The translations under genes and the position numbers were made by a program. The notes below the pieces were generated by a model. That model saw only the letters and a list, made by a program, of their open reading frames with translations, was not told where the DNA came from and did not search any database. A stretch of DNA of 64,000 nt. It comes from Capronia americana. Its lineage: Eukaryota; Ascomycota; Eurotiomycetes; Chaetothyriales; Herpotrichiellaceae. Each line of letters opens with the position of its first letter. The stretch's first letter is position 1. The DNA is taken from positions 1,984,001 through 2,048,000 of the forward strand of contig JADWQD010000003.1 of assembly GCA_016110215.1 (NCBI GenBank), in the 5' to 3' direction. Of the stretch, positions 41,149 through 52,058 are shown one piece after another.

Positions 41149-42005
41149 GTGTCGATCATCGTTATCCTGTATGACTCGATCGGTGTGGGATGCCGGGAAG
41201 CTGACCCTAATCCACCAGGGTCAGTGTCGGGCGAAGAGTCTAGAGTCTAGAAATGAATGCCGCACGAGATCATGGAACGTAGGGCGTCGCTTGGCGGATC
41301 ACGGACCGTAGATCGCCGGTCCTAGAGAGCAAGCGTCTTATCGCGAGTAGGGGTAGTGAGTATCAAGCCGTATTCTCACTACACCATATGATCTGTTCTC
41401 TTAGGTGAAGTGCCGATCGGTGGCAGTCCTTTTCCACCTAAAGGACACTGATAGGAGGGAAGACGGGTAAGGCTGGCTGGAAAGGGGGGACGTGTCACTC
41501 AATTATCTGTAGGAGTTAAGAAGCTATAATCAAGTAGTGAGCAGGGAGATCGGAATCAGAATCAGAATCAGGCTCATTATCATCATAACGTAGGTCGACC
41601 ACATCATCAACAATAATGTTGCCTTCACTTAGCTTGGGCTGTCCAGGAAACACCGTCGCATGGTCTACTTATTGCGTATACAGTATGAGGTATACCCTGC
41701 ATCGCTTCACTCACGTACCCACCAGCACGAGTACACCGGCGCAATGCATGCAATGCAATGCATCAATTTCCACCTTGCCACACCGGCTCTGAACTCTCAG
41801 GATTCTTTACACGCACGCACGCACGCACGAAACTGGGCAAGCAATGTAGCAGATGCAACACACTTGTCAGAAGGCGCTCGGAGCCCAGCTTATCTTCTCC
41901 GCGCCGAGCACAACCTTTCAAAACCCACCGCGCTAGAGTGGTGCCATGGTTGTAAACCCCATACCGTTCTCCGCCCATTAGGTCCGTGTTTAAACCGAAA
42001 CAACC
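41149..42005. other. Intergenic with ACGC microsatellite
   Basis: Upstream of the small secreted protein gene. Contains an ACGC tract (41811-41829) and a TGCAATGCA-type self-complementary cluster near 41741-41762. No other gene supported. Confidence 0.5.
41811..41829 (+). repeat. ACGC tetranucleotide microsatellite
   Basis: Nearly five perfect ACGC units about 180 bp upstream of the small secreted protein start. Confidence 0.9.
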
Positions 42006-42185
42006 ATGCAGATATACATCCTTCAGCTGTTGACCTTCCTGGCCGCTCTCAGGACAGCAGCACTGGCTGGCCCAGGTCCATCTGCCAAAAACTTCCCATC
42101 CAGCGACTCTGGACAGCCCTCTCCAATGGGAGGTAGCACGCCACACTGTTGCGATTTCACAAACTACTTCGAATGCTGCCAGTAG
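42006..42185 (+). CDS. Small secreted cysteine-containing protein, effector-like
   Basis: A 59-residue frame from the ATG at 42006. Residues 1-21 are a clear signal peptide: MQIYILQLLTFLAALRTAAL, then A, with likely cleavage before GPGPSAK. The mature 38 residues are polar and Gly/Pro/Ser-rich, and end in two Cys pairs: CC at 48-49 and CC at 57-58, directly before the stop (HCCDF and FECCQ). The CC-x7-CC spacing allows two disulfides. There is no larger competing frame in this orientation. This profile (short, secreted, Cys only in the mature part) fits fungal effector or antimicrobial-like peptides; no family is recognised and expression is not shown. The ATG is at a fair distance from neighbours on both sides. 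Confidence 0.6.
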   Translation: MQIYILQLLTFLAALRTAALAGPGPSAKNFPSSDSGQPSPMGGSTPHCCDFTNYFECCQ

Positions 42186-42674
42186 GTCTGAGCTCGTTCC
42201 TTTTCTGGAGGCTATCGATGCTGAGGAACGTGAAGGCCGAAAGGAGCTGGTGGTCCGCCTCGACTTCGTGGGTTTTAGTCCGAGGAGCGTGGCTTGCAAT
42301 TTTTGGTGCAATGTCGACCAATATTTCGACGTCGAGGGCAAGACGCAAGGAGGGTGAAAGACATTTTAAGTGAGCCACAACCTGACTTGGGCTGCCAGAC
42401 ATACGTAGGGGAGGTGGTGGCCAGCCTTTGTGGTGGAGGACACCTTCTCAAGCTAGAAATCGTTCAGCAATGCTCACTCTGTCTTTCTCGTGCGTCGTAA
42501 TCCGTCATATGTCATATTTTCATGAATGTCGTAAGCGCCTCAGGCATCTTGGGCCATGCATTCAAACCCTGAGGTTCGCGTTGTTCGATCTCAGGTTTCG
42601 CGTTGATTTCGCCCACCACGCCTCGAATATTCCTTCGGCTCCCTCAGTCTCTGCACATCGTGGGTATCTGTGGT
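42186..42674. other. Intergenic between convergent small genes
   Basis: 3' flanks of the small secreted protein (plus) and the hypothetical gene at 42675 (minus). Nothing else seen. Confidence 0.5.
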
Positions 42675-43196
42675 CTATTGACTGGCCATTTGCGCCTTGC
42701 CTTGCATCATAACATCCCCATACTCCTTAAGGCTGAAGTCCCGGTCGACAATGTTGTCCCAAGCACGGTGCATGTCCTCTTGCGCTTTCTTGTTCTTCCA
42801 CCCTCCACCAGGCATGTTAACGATGTCCTTCTCACTGACACCTAGCGCGGGGAAGGCAGCCGTGTCTCCTGTTCCTCGAGAATTAGACTGCGTGTTCGCG
42901 AGTCTGGCCGAGCTGCGTGTTGCCGCGCCGTTCGCCATGGCCGCTGAAGTGGTTGTCGGATTTGGAAGTAAAGCGGTGGTGGATTCTGCTTGTGAGGGTT
43001 GCGATCGTGGCGGCGAAAGTTCTCCCGGTGCGGCAGCGTTGAGGTGGTCGTTTGCAGGTGTTAGAGCGCGGTTGGAGTCTCCTGGATGTTGGTGTGGGAG
43101 GTCGCTTTCTCCGATGTCGTCCGTCACGGTGGTGTCTTGGAGTTGAGACGGCGTGGAGGAAGTGGAGGTCGTCATGGTTTCGTCAGCGTCGTCCAT
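42675..43196 (-). CDS. Conserved-looking hypothetical protein
   Basis: 173 residues from the ATG at 43196. The first 115 residues are low-complexity and rich in Ser, Thr, Pro, Ala and Asp. The last 55 residues look ordered and constrained (FPALGVSEKDIVNMPGGGWK, then RAWDNIVDRDFSLKEYGD) and end MMQGKAQMASQ. No signal peptide, membrane segment or known domain that I can name. The contrast of disordered head and compact tail suggests a small adaptor-like protein; I do not recognise the family. It is divergent from the NTF2-like gene at 44087. Confidence 0.55.
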   Translation of the reverse strand: MDDADETMTTSTSSTPSQLQDTTVTDDIGESDLPHQHPGDSNRALTPANDHLNAAAPGELSPPRSQPSQAESTTALLPNPTTTSAAMANGAATRSSARLANTQSNSRGTGDTAAFPALGVSEKDIVNMPGGGWKNKKAQEDMHRAWDNIVDRDFSLKEYGDVMMQGKAQMASQ

Positions 43197-44086
43197 GGCG
43201 AGATTATGTGACTGCGCTGTTGAAAGTGAAGTGAACGAGTGTGAATAATTTTGTGAAGTTGACGTGATTCACGTATACACAATGAAGAATGCGGAGAACA
43301 GTGGGCCAACTCGCCATTCCTGCCTTTCCTGCTCACCTGGGCGTCTCAACCACCACCCTGCCGCCGCTCCGCTTCCGCTGATGCTGTACCAAATTGACGT
43401 GCTTGAGAGGCAGGGAGAGAACGACCTCAAGCAGTTCTGAATATCTACCGTCGACTGAGGTCATTCCTGTCACTGCCGACGATGTTACTGACCTTCCTCT
43501 TCCCTCCCCTTCGTTGAGCCTGTGCCTTCCCTGGCGCCTAGGACGCAGTAAGTCACATGAGAAGATGCCAGGCTGTAGGTACTCGAACAGAGTCCATATT
43601 AAGTATGGCGGAGAATATCCTGCAGAGGTAAACACCGAGTGCAGGTACGAGCACATGGAATACGAGTACTTTGCAGGTGACCACAGTCAATCAAGGTAAT
43701 CTTCGACTCGTTTAATGTGAACACCATCTTCCGCGCTAATATTGTGTACGTAAAGCCGTACGAAGTACTCTTCGCCAACCTGTCGTTGCGCGATAGGATA
43801 ATGCTCGGATCGAGCGAGACTGTGGCTGAACAGCTGCCACTCACAAGCGAGCAAAGTGACCTTTCTCGTATTGCATTCTGAGCTTGTGTTTTCCTTTTTT
43901 TAACCTGTTGGCTGCACCCCTCGTGTCCTCTCAGCCAGCCACAGCAATGGTAGCTGGCTGAACGAAGGGGTGCTGCCCTCGCAAGTCAGTGATATATACG
44001 TAGCACCCTGGCTATTTCTGTGGGCAATTGCTGGTGCTCCAAGCGTTCAATTACCTCGCCTACTGTGCTCAACACGTTGTCTGACA
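43197..44086. promoter_or_regulatory. Divergent promoter region
   Basis: 890 bp between the starts at 43196 (minus) and 44087 (plus). Contains GTAC-type motifs near 43645-43670. No gene supported. Confidence 0.45.
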
Positions 44087-44632
44087 ATGCCTCCTCCCAC
44101 CACCTCAGCATACATTGTCCATATCGATGGCTCGGACAAGCGACACCGCGAACACCCGGTTCTCGATTTTCTGTTCGACCATCAAGAAGCCTTTGACCAC
44201 GGCGATATGAAGGCCGGGCCATACACGCGATACCACGCCGACGACTTTGTCTTCACCAAATCAGACGGCACCGTCCTCCCTCCGGGCGAGGCATCCTGGA
44301 AAGGCTGGCTCGAGGGATATGCTCCCTTCACCGAGCACCTCCACGAGGCTCGATACTGCTGCGTGTATGAACGCAACGGAGGCTGGGAGATGATGGGCGT
44401 GGCGCACATTTTCGCTGACCTCGCCGTTCCGGGGGAGAAGACGAAGCCAGATCTGTCGGGCCGTCTGTGGGACGTTACTGTGCCGGGCGCATTTCTGTTC
44501 AGATGCGTCGCGGATCCGAGTGGCCCCAAGGGATTCAAGATCAAGTCCATGACCTTGTACGGGGATGGCACTCCTGTAGTGGGCGAGATGATGAAGCGTG
44601 GAATGGTCAGGCCGGAGGATCTGGCAAAGTAG
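44087..44632 (+). CDS. NTF2/SnoaL-like fold protein
   Basis: 181 residues from the ATG at 44087 (MPPPTTSAYIVHIDG); the frame is open upstream but lacks an ATG. The pattern is that of a cone-shaped NTF2/SnoaL fold: an N-terminal helix (PVLDFLFDHQEAFDHG), then YTRYHADDFVFTKSDG, and strands GGWEMMGVAHIFADL and GAFLFRCVADPSG, with IKSMTLYGDGTPV. No signal peptide. Proteins of this fold include small cyclases, isomerases and hydrolases in secondary metabolism as well as non-enzymatic binders. No biosynthetic core gene is adjacent, so the substrate is unknown. Confidence 0.6.
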   Translation: MPPPTTSAYIVHIDGSDKRHREHPVLDFLFDHQEAFDHGDMKAGPYTRYHADDFVFTKSDGTVLPPGEASWKGWLEGYAPFTEHLHEARYCCVYERNGGWEMMGVAHIFADLAVPGEKTKPDLSGRLWDVTVPGAFLFRCVADPSGPKGFKIKSMTLYGDGTPVVGEMMKRGMVRPEDLAK

Positions 44633-45150
44633 GATCAAACAGACGACTAGAACCGAGGTCGGAAGAATGGCTATCTCCTCAGAACGTTCAAAGCGAAGGT
44701 AGACAAATCAAGCAGGTGTGAGCGACCAGTGAGTGATTCTCAGAGACCGATATTGTGGCTTTCAAAACTTCTCACGAAAGAGTCGCCTGGAGCGCGTATT
44801 TTTTTCCTTTGGCTATGGTTTCCAAGCGAGTACATAAACGCGTAGTGAATAAAGCTAATCCTTGTAACCTGGAGTTCATCTTGAAGTTGATGCCACTACA
44901 CAACTCCTTCCTCGCACTTGCCTCACTGTTATTTCACCCCTCTCCAGGCAGCCATTTCTCCCCTTGCCCATGCCCGTCGTTTATCTCCCTCTCAAACATC
45001 GAGCGGGCTTCCTACATTGGTCACCGCACTTGGTATGATTACGAGTCATTTTCTGCTCGAGGTCTCATTATTGTCTTTTCTCCTTCCTCGGATTAACAGT
45101 CTTGTTTCCATTCTCGACAGCGGCCTTGAGTCATTGAACAACCCCCAAGA
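44633..45150. other. Intergenic; promoter of the GNAT-ankyrin gene
   Basis: 518 bp between two plus-strand genes. Pyrimidine-rich from about 44890 to 45120, a common feature of fungal promoters and leaders. No gene. Confidence 0.5.
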
Positions 45151-46449
45151 ATGAGTCTTCGCAAGCGTCAGGCCAGTGACGGTGGTCAGCCAACCGCCAA
45201 ATATGCTCGTACCAAGACTACGGACTCTCAAATTGATCAGGTGAAGGCCTTTCACCTAATATCATCGTCGTTTTAATTTCGATAGCAGGAGATGACTGGT
45301 CCTTCTGACCTTCCAGAAGCCTTTGGGAACTTGAAAATAGAGGTCAAGCTTCGATCGACCTCCAAGGCTGCCCGCAATGACCCAGAATTCACGCTGCCTG
45401 AACGTGAGCTATACGAAAAGGTCCTCGCGGAGCAGTGCAATGGAAGACCAGCTACTCTAGCACATCACTTCGCGGCTTCCCTTGCAGTGCGTCCTCCTAG
45501 CCCATATCACGACGAAGACGAATTCGATAAGCAGGCAAAACCAACCTCTGAGAATAGCGATGCTGGCAATGTTCACAAAAGTCACTCCCTCGAAATGGGA
45601 CCCATGAGCATGGGAGAGACCGGGAAAGTTACCAATGCAGAAGGGAGTCAAGGAGACGATGTCGTGACTTGCCAGCATGGTGAGGACGACGAGGAAATTG
45701 ACGACGACCATGGAAGCGACCTAGACGTCGACGATGACATCAATGAAGGCACCAGCGAGGACGAAGATCGCTCCGAGTTCGATCCGGATTATGAGTTCAA
45801 CTGGCTAGAACCCATCGATGTCGAAGTAATTCGTGCTGCAAACCCCGACGAACACGGCAAGCCGATGATGGTTGCATACTGCAATGCCAAGTTGATTAGA
45901 AGAGGCCAAATGCGGGACGATTTCTATGGACAGATGGAGCAACCTTCAAGAGAGACATCAATGCTCGCGTTTGACCTGTTCGACCGGTACGGTCGACTAA
46001 GATCTGAGTACAAAACGCACCCGGTCATCAAGGGAACTAGTGTCTGGGGTCAGGAACTGGATCACGGGGATATACTCCTCATTGAAGAGGTCTTCGTCAA
46101 CAAAGATTACCGCAGACAAGGACTTGGTCGAAGAATGATTGAGTCACTGTTGACACGGGTCCGGGAGAAGACGTGGTCTTTCTTTGCTTTCGCATGGCCA
46201 ACCGTCTTGAGATTGAACGACCTCCGCCAGGAGTTGGACAGCTTACCAGACGATGCGGAAAGAGAAAAACTGGAAGACCGCGAACATGACCGGGCTACCA
46301 CGTTTCACAGGTCTTTAGGGTTTCGAAGGGTGGGATCCACGATCTGGTTTGCCTTGGCTCCCAACAGCGATCATCCCTCTCACCAGCTTTCTTCGACAGA
46401 GGATTTCAACCCCCAAAGCCGCCTTCAACCTCTCTCCATTCTGCTTTGA
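45151..46449 (+). CDS. GNAT acetyltransferase domain, first part of a frameshifted GNAT-ankyrin gene
   Basis: Exon 45151-45240 joins 45286-46449 (45-bp intron GTGAAG to GATAG; an alternative CAG acceptor 3 bp on). This gives 417 residues. The first 160 are polar, followed by an acidic stretch (EEIDDDHGSDLDVDDD, about 163-180). The GNAT core lies at about 190-390, with LIEEVFVNKDYRRQGLGRRM near residues 295-314; RRQGLG is the acetyl-CoA-binding Q/RxxGxG/A motif. After HPSHQLSSTEDFN the frame runs out and stops at 46447-46449. The next frame over is already coding-like from about 46407 and leads into ankyrin sequence, so the stop is probably caused by a one-base deficit in a C run (46410-46414). 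Substrate unknown. Confidence 0.75.
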
Positions 46450-47513
46450 CCCCATTACAGCAGATTGCCGACCCTCCTCCGTCCGCTCTCGACCAAATAT
46501 GGAGCCCGCAGCCTCGCGAATCCCCAGACTTTCTTGGCGTGCTCCAGAACTGTATGCGAGAAAATGGTTCAGCTGATGCCTGCTGGACGAGTAAGGATAA
46601 GAATGGCAATACAGTCCTTCACCTTACTGCGTCAATATTCGACGTTGCGTGCGTGGAATGGGCTTTGAAGCAAGATTTCGGAGCTCGCCTTCTTGAAATG
46701 CGCAACAATCGAGGCGAAACCCCTCTCGAATTGGTGCAATTCAAACTCGAAAAGCTCCGCACGCAGAAGGTTGTCAATCAATTGACTATATCTGTCTCCG
46801 ACCAATTCGAAGGACATGATAATAATGCTGTCCGTTGTTTGGTCTTGCTTAAAGGACTGGGGTCTGTGAAGTCTCTCATAGAGCTCCAGGGCCGGGATGC
46901 CTTGCGGCGAATAGCTCGCGGATGCACGTGTGGACAATGTCTGAAGGGGTTTTTGAGTCCTAGGATGTCGCACGCTCTCATATGTCAGGCTCAAATCGGA
47001 CACGATATGATGAATGATGACCCACATGTGTTGCCCGCGCTGGACTGGGTTGACAATTGGGAGCACTATCTCGGTTACTTGCCTTCGAGGGTGCTGGACA
47101 ACCTCAGAACAAACAAGTCCATGCGTCAGGGGTTTGCGAATCTTTGGCTGCACGTTGCGACCTGTCTGGAGAAGGGGGCCGTGCCTAACACATCCAATGT
47201 GTTGAAGGTTGTTGAATCTGCTGGCGAGTGGCCACCTGCTACCAGAAACTTTCTTCAAAGAGGAGGTACCGTGGAATCAGTGTTTCTGGCGATATGCAGA
47301 GACGCCATGCAGCAGGACGAGTGGACGGGGGACGGAGAACACCTGGGGATATTCAGCGAGAAAATTGCAAACCTACCCGAGTGTAGGAATGACCATGAGT
47401 TCGGGTATGTTAGTGGTATGTGCGGTTACAGGCGTATTGGTCTCCGACCGACAGTGGATATCATGGGGAATCGTCTTGACGAGGACGGAAACATGATCGA
47501 TTCGCTACTCTGA
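46407..47513 (+). CDS. Ankyrin-repeat C-terminal part of the GNAT-ankyrin gene (frame-shifted)
   Basis: This frame has no ATG at its beginning and is coding-like from about 46407 (PPKPPSTSLHSALTPLQQ, then ADPPPSAL). It overlaps the end of the GNAT frame by about 40 bp. Ankyrin-type sequence follows: KDKNGNTVLHLTASIFDVAC, then NNRGETPLELVQFKLEKLRT. The rest is helical with a Cys pair (CTCGQC) near 46921-46940 and no named domain. Lacking its own start, and with continuous coding character across the overlap, it is most simply the C-terminal half of the upstream gene. An independent gene starting at a later ATG (46499, out of frame) is less likely. I give no joined sequence. Confidence 0.65.
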   Translation, partial: QPPKPPSTSLHSALTPLQQIADPPPSALDQIWSPQPRESPDFLGVLQNCMRENGSADACWTSKDKNGNTVLHLTASIFDVACVEWALKQDFGARLLEMRNNRGETPLELVQFKLEKLRTQKVVNQLTISVSDQFEGHDNNAVRCLVLLKGLGSVKSLIELQGRDALRRIARGCTCGQCLKGFLSPRMSHALICQAQIGHDMMNDDPHVLPALDWVDNWEHYLGYLPSRVLDNLRTNKSMRQGFANLWLHVATCLEKGAVPNTSNVLKVVESAGEWPPATRNFLQRGGTVESVFLAICRDAMQQDEWTGDGEHLGIFSEKIANLPECRNDHEFGYVSGMCGYRRIGLRPTVDIMGNRLDEDGNMIDSLL

Positions 47514-48022
47514 ACTGCTTCGCAAGCTGGTATGGCGTTCGATCAGGGCTGTGATGGAACACAAAGAAAAGCGCGTTGCTCAATGATCGGTGAATGGTAT
47601 TGATATCTGTCGCCCTTATGGTTCAGACTCGGAGATCTGTCTTCCTCCACAGAGCTTAGGTTTCTTCTCGAGTTAGGCATGGGGGAGTAGTCAGCTTGTC
47701 AGTGCGGTGATAGAAAGATAACATGGTGTTTTTGCCTCGTCCGGACATACCCAAGTTGACTGGAATAAGGACCTGCGTACGTACCACTGTATAGATGTAA
47801 CTTGGCCGTCATCATCGACAGCGGCCGTCCTAGTGGTATCGACGACTTCATCATGGGGGGCAGTGGGCATCCTATTTACTTAGACCAGTCTGCCCAGGCT
47901 GTACCGATGTCCCCATTGAAGCTCTTCAAAACTCCCGACGTTTTCCCTACGCCGGCTTCATCTCCATATGGTATTATCGTTCAGGTGCTACAGCCTCGGG
48001 GTCCATCTTCTTGACATACTCG
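47514..48022. other. Intergenic between convergent genes
   Basis: About 0.5 kb of 3' flanks of the ankyrin region (plus) and the P450 (minus). Nothing else seen. Confidence 0.5.
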
Positions 48023-50206
48023 TCAGAGACCTTCCCGAATCGACTGGGTCTCACGAACCCTCTCTCTAACCCTCACGGGAAGACCTCCTTTAATTCCCTG
48101 CAGAAGACGAAGCATCTATCAGAATTGAGGTGTACGTACGAGACAGGAGGGACCAAGATCGTACCATGTTCATGGCAGCAAGCGGTTCATACGGTCTGCC
48201 GTCGTCCGCCAAGCTGACTTCGAACCGCTGGAGAATGGCAGTGCTGGTCGCGATGCCCTCATACGTGGCGAGGGCGCGTCCGAGACAGCTGCGCGGGCCG
48301 GCATTCCATGAGTGGTATTCTGGACATTACAGGGTGAGTGAGTTATCGGAGTCATCGCGAAGTAAGTCATGGTTCACTTTCTTTTTTTTCTCCTCTCTCC
48401 TCCTTTCAACGGGCCGGGCTTACTGAAAGGGCTATAGGAGATGCTTTCTCCTTTTTCCGTGAACCATCTGTGCGGATTGAACTCGGCAGCGTCTTCTCCC
48501 CACACCTCGGGCATGCGGGAGAGGACATAGTTCTGATAACTGACGACGTCGCCTCTGGATCAGGAACGGGTCAGTCGCGATCTATCTGTTGTCACGGGAA
48601 GAAAAGATCGAGCGTATCCTACTTCTTGATGCGACGAGGAGGCATGTTGAGCTCGGGCACCGGTGGAAGAATGTCATCTTGCGCCGCCTCCATTTGACCG
48701 GCTGGAGAGACGGTGTTCAGGCGCGTCGTCTCGTCCCACATTGCATTTGTGAATCGCAATTTCTTCCCGAGACGCACGCCGAACGTCAGCATCAAGAAAC
48801 CTTTCCTTGGGACGCTCACTGTCGCAGCTGAGAATTGTTCAACCTACCGGCGTGTCCCCATAGCCGAGATAACTACTGCTGAAACCCAGCTCGTCGGCCT
48901 CGGCTCGAATCTTGTTGACCGCGTCGAGATGCTTGTTGTCCTTGTGGTGGACTTCCTTCATGAGCCATGAGATGCTGTACGCGGTCGTGTCGCCTTGTGT
49001 GCGAGCGAGCCTGTTAGTGGCGCTGTTCCAAATTTGAAGGGGCTTACGACTCACGGCCAGCTACGAGAAATCCAAATACCATGCCGCCAAGTGTATACGG
49101 GTCGTCTGTCGATTGCATGAAGAGGTCTAGAAGGTCAACGCCGGCGTCCGGGCTAGGTTTGTAACCATTCTTGATCATGTCAAGCCGCTTCTTGATGAGA
49201 CCATCGATCTGTGTGTAGAACAGGTCTACGGCTCTCTTGCTCGTCTTGTCTTCGCCGGATAATCTCTCGGTAAGTCTCCAGAGCGGATCGCGTCTCCGTC
49301 GGTCAAACACTGCAAGACAAACGCATCAGACAAGACATTTTCCCCCACAGAGCAGAGGGTTTCGGGACTGGAAGAAATGGGAATGGGAATGGGAACAACA
49401 CACGATACAGGGCCTTGTCTAATGCTTCGACGTATTCCGGCATTGTCTCGAGACTCTTCGGGTCCTCGGACATGACGTCCAGTGCGAGCTCGTCCTCGTG
49501 GAAGGCGATGCGAAGGAAGAGACAGAACAGGAAGCGACTCATCAGCGCCTGAAAGTCAAACGTCTTCTGCTCCTTGGCCAGATTCGACAGCAACCGCATC
49601 AGGATGTCGAGCCAGTGGTAAAGCGACCGTGTGATGTGAGTCTCAAAGTTGCGCTTGCTGAACGCCCGCGTGGCCGCCTTGCGCTGGACCTGCCATTCGT
49701 TGCCATCGGCAACGAAAATGCCCCGTCGGTGAAGTTCGCCAAAGACGTTCCGGGTGAATGCGCCGCGTATGTAGTTCTTGCTGTTATGTTTCTGGATATG
49801 CTCGAGATAGACGGGATGGTTGATGACATGCAGACGGAAGAACGGGACTGTCATCTCGTAAGCAGGTCCGTAGCGCTCATACAAGGAGTACCAGGCTTTG
49901 CAGCTGGCCGCGCCGTTGGTCCGAAGTTCCTGCAGATTGCCTGTGAAGGCTTTCCCCCTGGGTCCGCCAATCCATTCCGAGTTGGCGGAGCGGGAAGTCC
50001 AGAAGCCTCTGTTGCGGTACGTCCAACAGAGCCCTGCAATGACACTCAACACCCGGTGTCGTTGGGTAGTAATTATTATTAATTACTCGTTGAACATGGC
50101 GCTTACCCGTAATTGCAAGGAAAAGAACCAGTGCGGCATATGCAACTGCTGCGCTCATCGAAGACACTTTCAGAGTTGATAGCGCATGCTTGAGGAATTC
50201 GTGCAT
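48023..50206 (-). CDS. Cytochrome P450, CYP4/CYP86-clan-like (fatty-acid hydroxylase type)
   Basis: Eight exons: 50206-50107, 50033-49404, 49309-49055, 48993-48848, 48762-48623, 48554-48424, 48319-48165 and 48097-48023. They join in frame to 543 residues, all introns 61-104 bp with GT-AG. The N-terminal membrane anchor is at about 17-33 (SAAVAYAALVLFLAIT). The I-helix reads AGRDTTAYSISW with the split Arg codon confirming one splice. The K-helix ExxR is WDETTRL, the PERF-like region FNPHRWF, and the heme loop SWNAGPRSCLGRALA holds the axial Cys. The N-terminal block NYIRGAFTRNVFGELHRRGI resembles CYP4/86/63-type fatty-acid or alkane hydroxylases; that subfamily is by resemblance only. An ER membrane monooxygenase needing a reductase. 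No obvious cluster partners. Confidence 0.88.
49376..49395. repeat. GGGAAT microsatellite inside a P450 intron
   Basis: About three 6-bp units (GGGAAT on plus, ATTCCC in gene sense) near the donor side of the 94-bp intron 49310-49403. It inflates the open frame there as FPFPFP if the intron is retained. Confidence 0.8.
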
Positions 50207-50760
50207 GTTGTTCGACTCGAGTGCTTCAACGTCATGGGGAAGTAAGGGGGACAGTGTCGTATTTTTGACTCCAACTCAAGCTTGTAGTTCCTTTAGAATA
50301 AAGCCAGCGCCTGCTCCCTTTGTTGATATGTATGGCGAGCAGTCGAGGAACAAAGCTGCATCTGGACTACCGCCGGCAGATACCCGAACCTAGAGCGGGC
50401 ATGGAGCGGGGTTCGGACACCAACGGTCAACATTCGAGAAGGCGTGGTGGTATGGGGATGGATATGGAGACAGTTACTCAATCAGCAACAGGGGAACGCT
50501 CGGCGTCCAAGGCGAGGACGATGTCGATGAGTCGACGACAACACAACCTTCTGCTGCATATATGCATAGTTAACTATTGTATTCCTCGTCCTGGTTAGGG
50601 TGTCTTGTTCCCACCGTGGCATATGTAAGTGTGTACTCCCCTAAGCCCTGCTTGTGTGCTTCCGATGGTGCTTGTAGCGCTCACCCCTCCCCAGTAGTCG
50701 CGCGGCTGGCATTCATCATGTGACACGGACATGTATATACTGCGAGGTCCATGGAGAGGG
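50207..50760. other. Intergenic: P450 promoter and Mid2-like 3' flank
   Basis: Both neighbours are on minus, so this holds the P450 promoter and the 3' flank of the gene to the right. No gene supported. Confidence 0.5.
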
Positions 50761-52058
50761 CTAGCTAGAAGCCTGCAGATACTCCTTCCCTGCACCACTA
50801 TTCAACAGCTTCAACGATGACCCTTTCCATCCAGGGCCGATTTGACGTTCCGCTTCATGGGCCAGCGTATTGGGTGCGCCCTGCTCACCCTGGAAGCTCT
50901 CACTTCCCGGTAACTCGGCGATCGGAGCAGGCTCTTCCTTCCTAATCACCTGGGTTCCCTCGAGTTCATTTCGAAGGGCCCAAGGCGAGGCGGGCCGCCC
51001 GTCGGCCTCGATTACGATCTGGCCATTCGTGTCGTATACCGGATGCGCAGTTAACGCTGTAGACTTGGGAGGTTCATCTGACGGTGGCGGCTTGGCGGGC
51101 TTTGAGCCGCTGTCGTAGTCGCCGCTCTCAACTTTGGACCGTGAGGGCCTTCGACGCTTACGGCGGCGTAGCAAGAAAGCTATTAGTATGGCGAGAAGAA
51201 TCAATGCTCCGATGCCTACACCGACCCCGATACCCACTTTGGCTCCAGTGTTGAGCCCCGAGTTAGGGCTACTGCCATTGCCCTGACCTGCCACGGCAGT
51301 GGGAGAGGTCGTCGAGGTCGCAGTGGACAATGTAAATGTTCCGCCACTTGATGTGATGACCGTGACGGAGCTACCGCTGGCTTCTGTAGAGGGGGCTGAG
51401 GTGGAAGTTGGACCGGACGTAGAAGTTGCTGAGCTCGATGCACCAGGCGAGCTGTCGCTTGCGCTAGTGGTAGTAAGGCCAGAGCTCTGTGAGGGCGCAG
51501 CCGATCCAGAGGTCAGGGAAGAGCTGGGGAAATGGCCGACGAAGAATTGTATACTCTGTCCGGTGCTCTGCGGTAGCGAGCATATACTGGTGAGGGTATT
51601 TGCGTCGCTGAATGCCACTGTGGCAGACGCCGCATTGGTGCAGCTGCAGTACGAGCCTGGCTGGAGGGTCGAGGGGTTTCCCTCCTGCGAGCAGATGGCC
51701 CATTCGCCATCGCTGCTGTCGCAAAGCGTGAGGGCGACCCATGGCTGGTCTAAGATCTCTGAGTCAATGCGTCCCATCAGCTTTTGCTTCTGGGCACTCG
51801 CTCACCGATCTCCTTCTTGGGACATGTCGCGGCCTCGTAATCCGGGTCGGTACACCCAGCCCAATATGTCAAATAGCTACCGTAATCTGAACCGTGAATA
51901 CCGAAGCAAGCATTGTCAGCTAGACAGTTGTCTCCTGCTCCACAGCAGGTCTGACGACCAAAAGCATCGTTGCCGCAGGGGATAAAGCTCTCGTCCAACC
52001 TTTCGCCCCGCGCAGTATAGCACGTTCCGTTGCTAATGAAGGGGTTCGTATCGCTCAT
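50761..52058 (-). CDS. Single-span Ser/Thr-rich surface protein, Mid2-like
   Basis: Exons 52058-51806 and 51749-50761 join across a 56-bp intron (GTGAGC, ATTGACT, CTTAG) to 413 residues. The N-terminal ectodomain is Cys-rich (NGTCYTARGE, FGRQTCCGAGDNCL, NACFGIHGSDYGSYL, WAGCTDPDYEAATC, then ALTLCDSSDGEWAIC). It has no classic signal peptide, which I believe is usual for this fungal family. A long Ser/Thr-rich stretch (likely O-mannosylated) follows at about 175-270. One membrane span (IGVGVGIGALILLAILIAF) and an RRRKRRR stop-transfer follow. The cytosolic tail has Pro-rich and conserved-looking blocks (AHPVYDTNGQIVIEADGRP). The architecture resembles wall-stress sensors, but signalling function is inference. 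Confidence 0.75.

Noticed and set aside
41763..42341. 192-codon minus-strand frame
   Set aside because: No motifs; it overlaps the small secreted protein, which has a far better profile.
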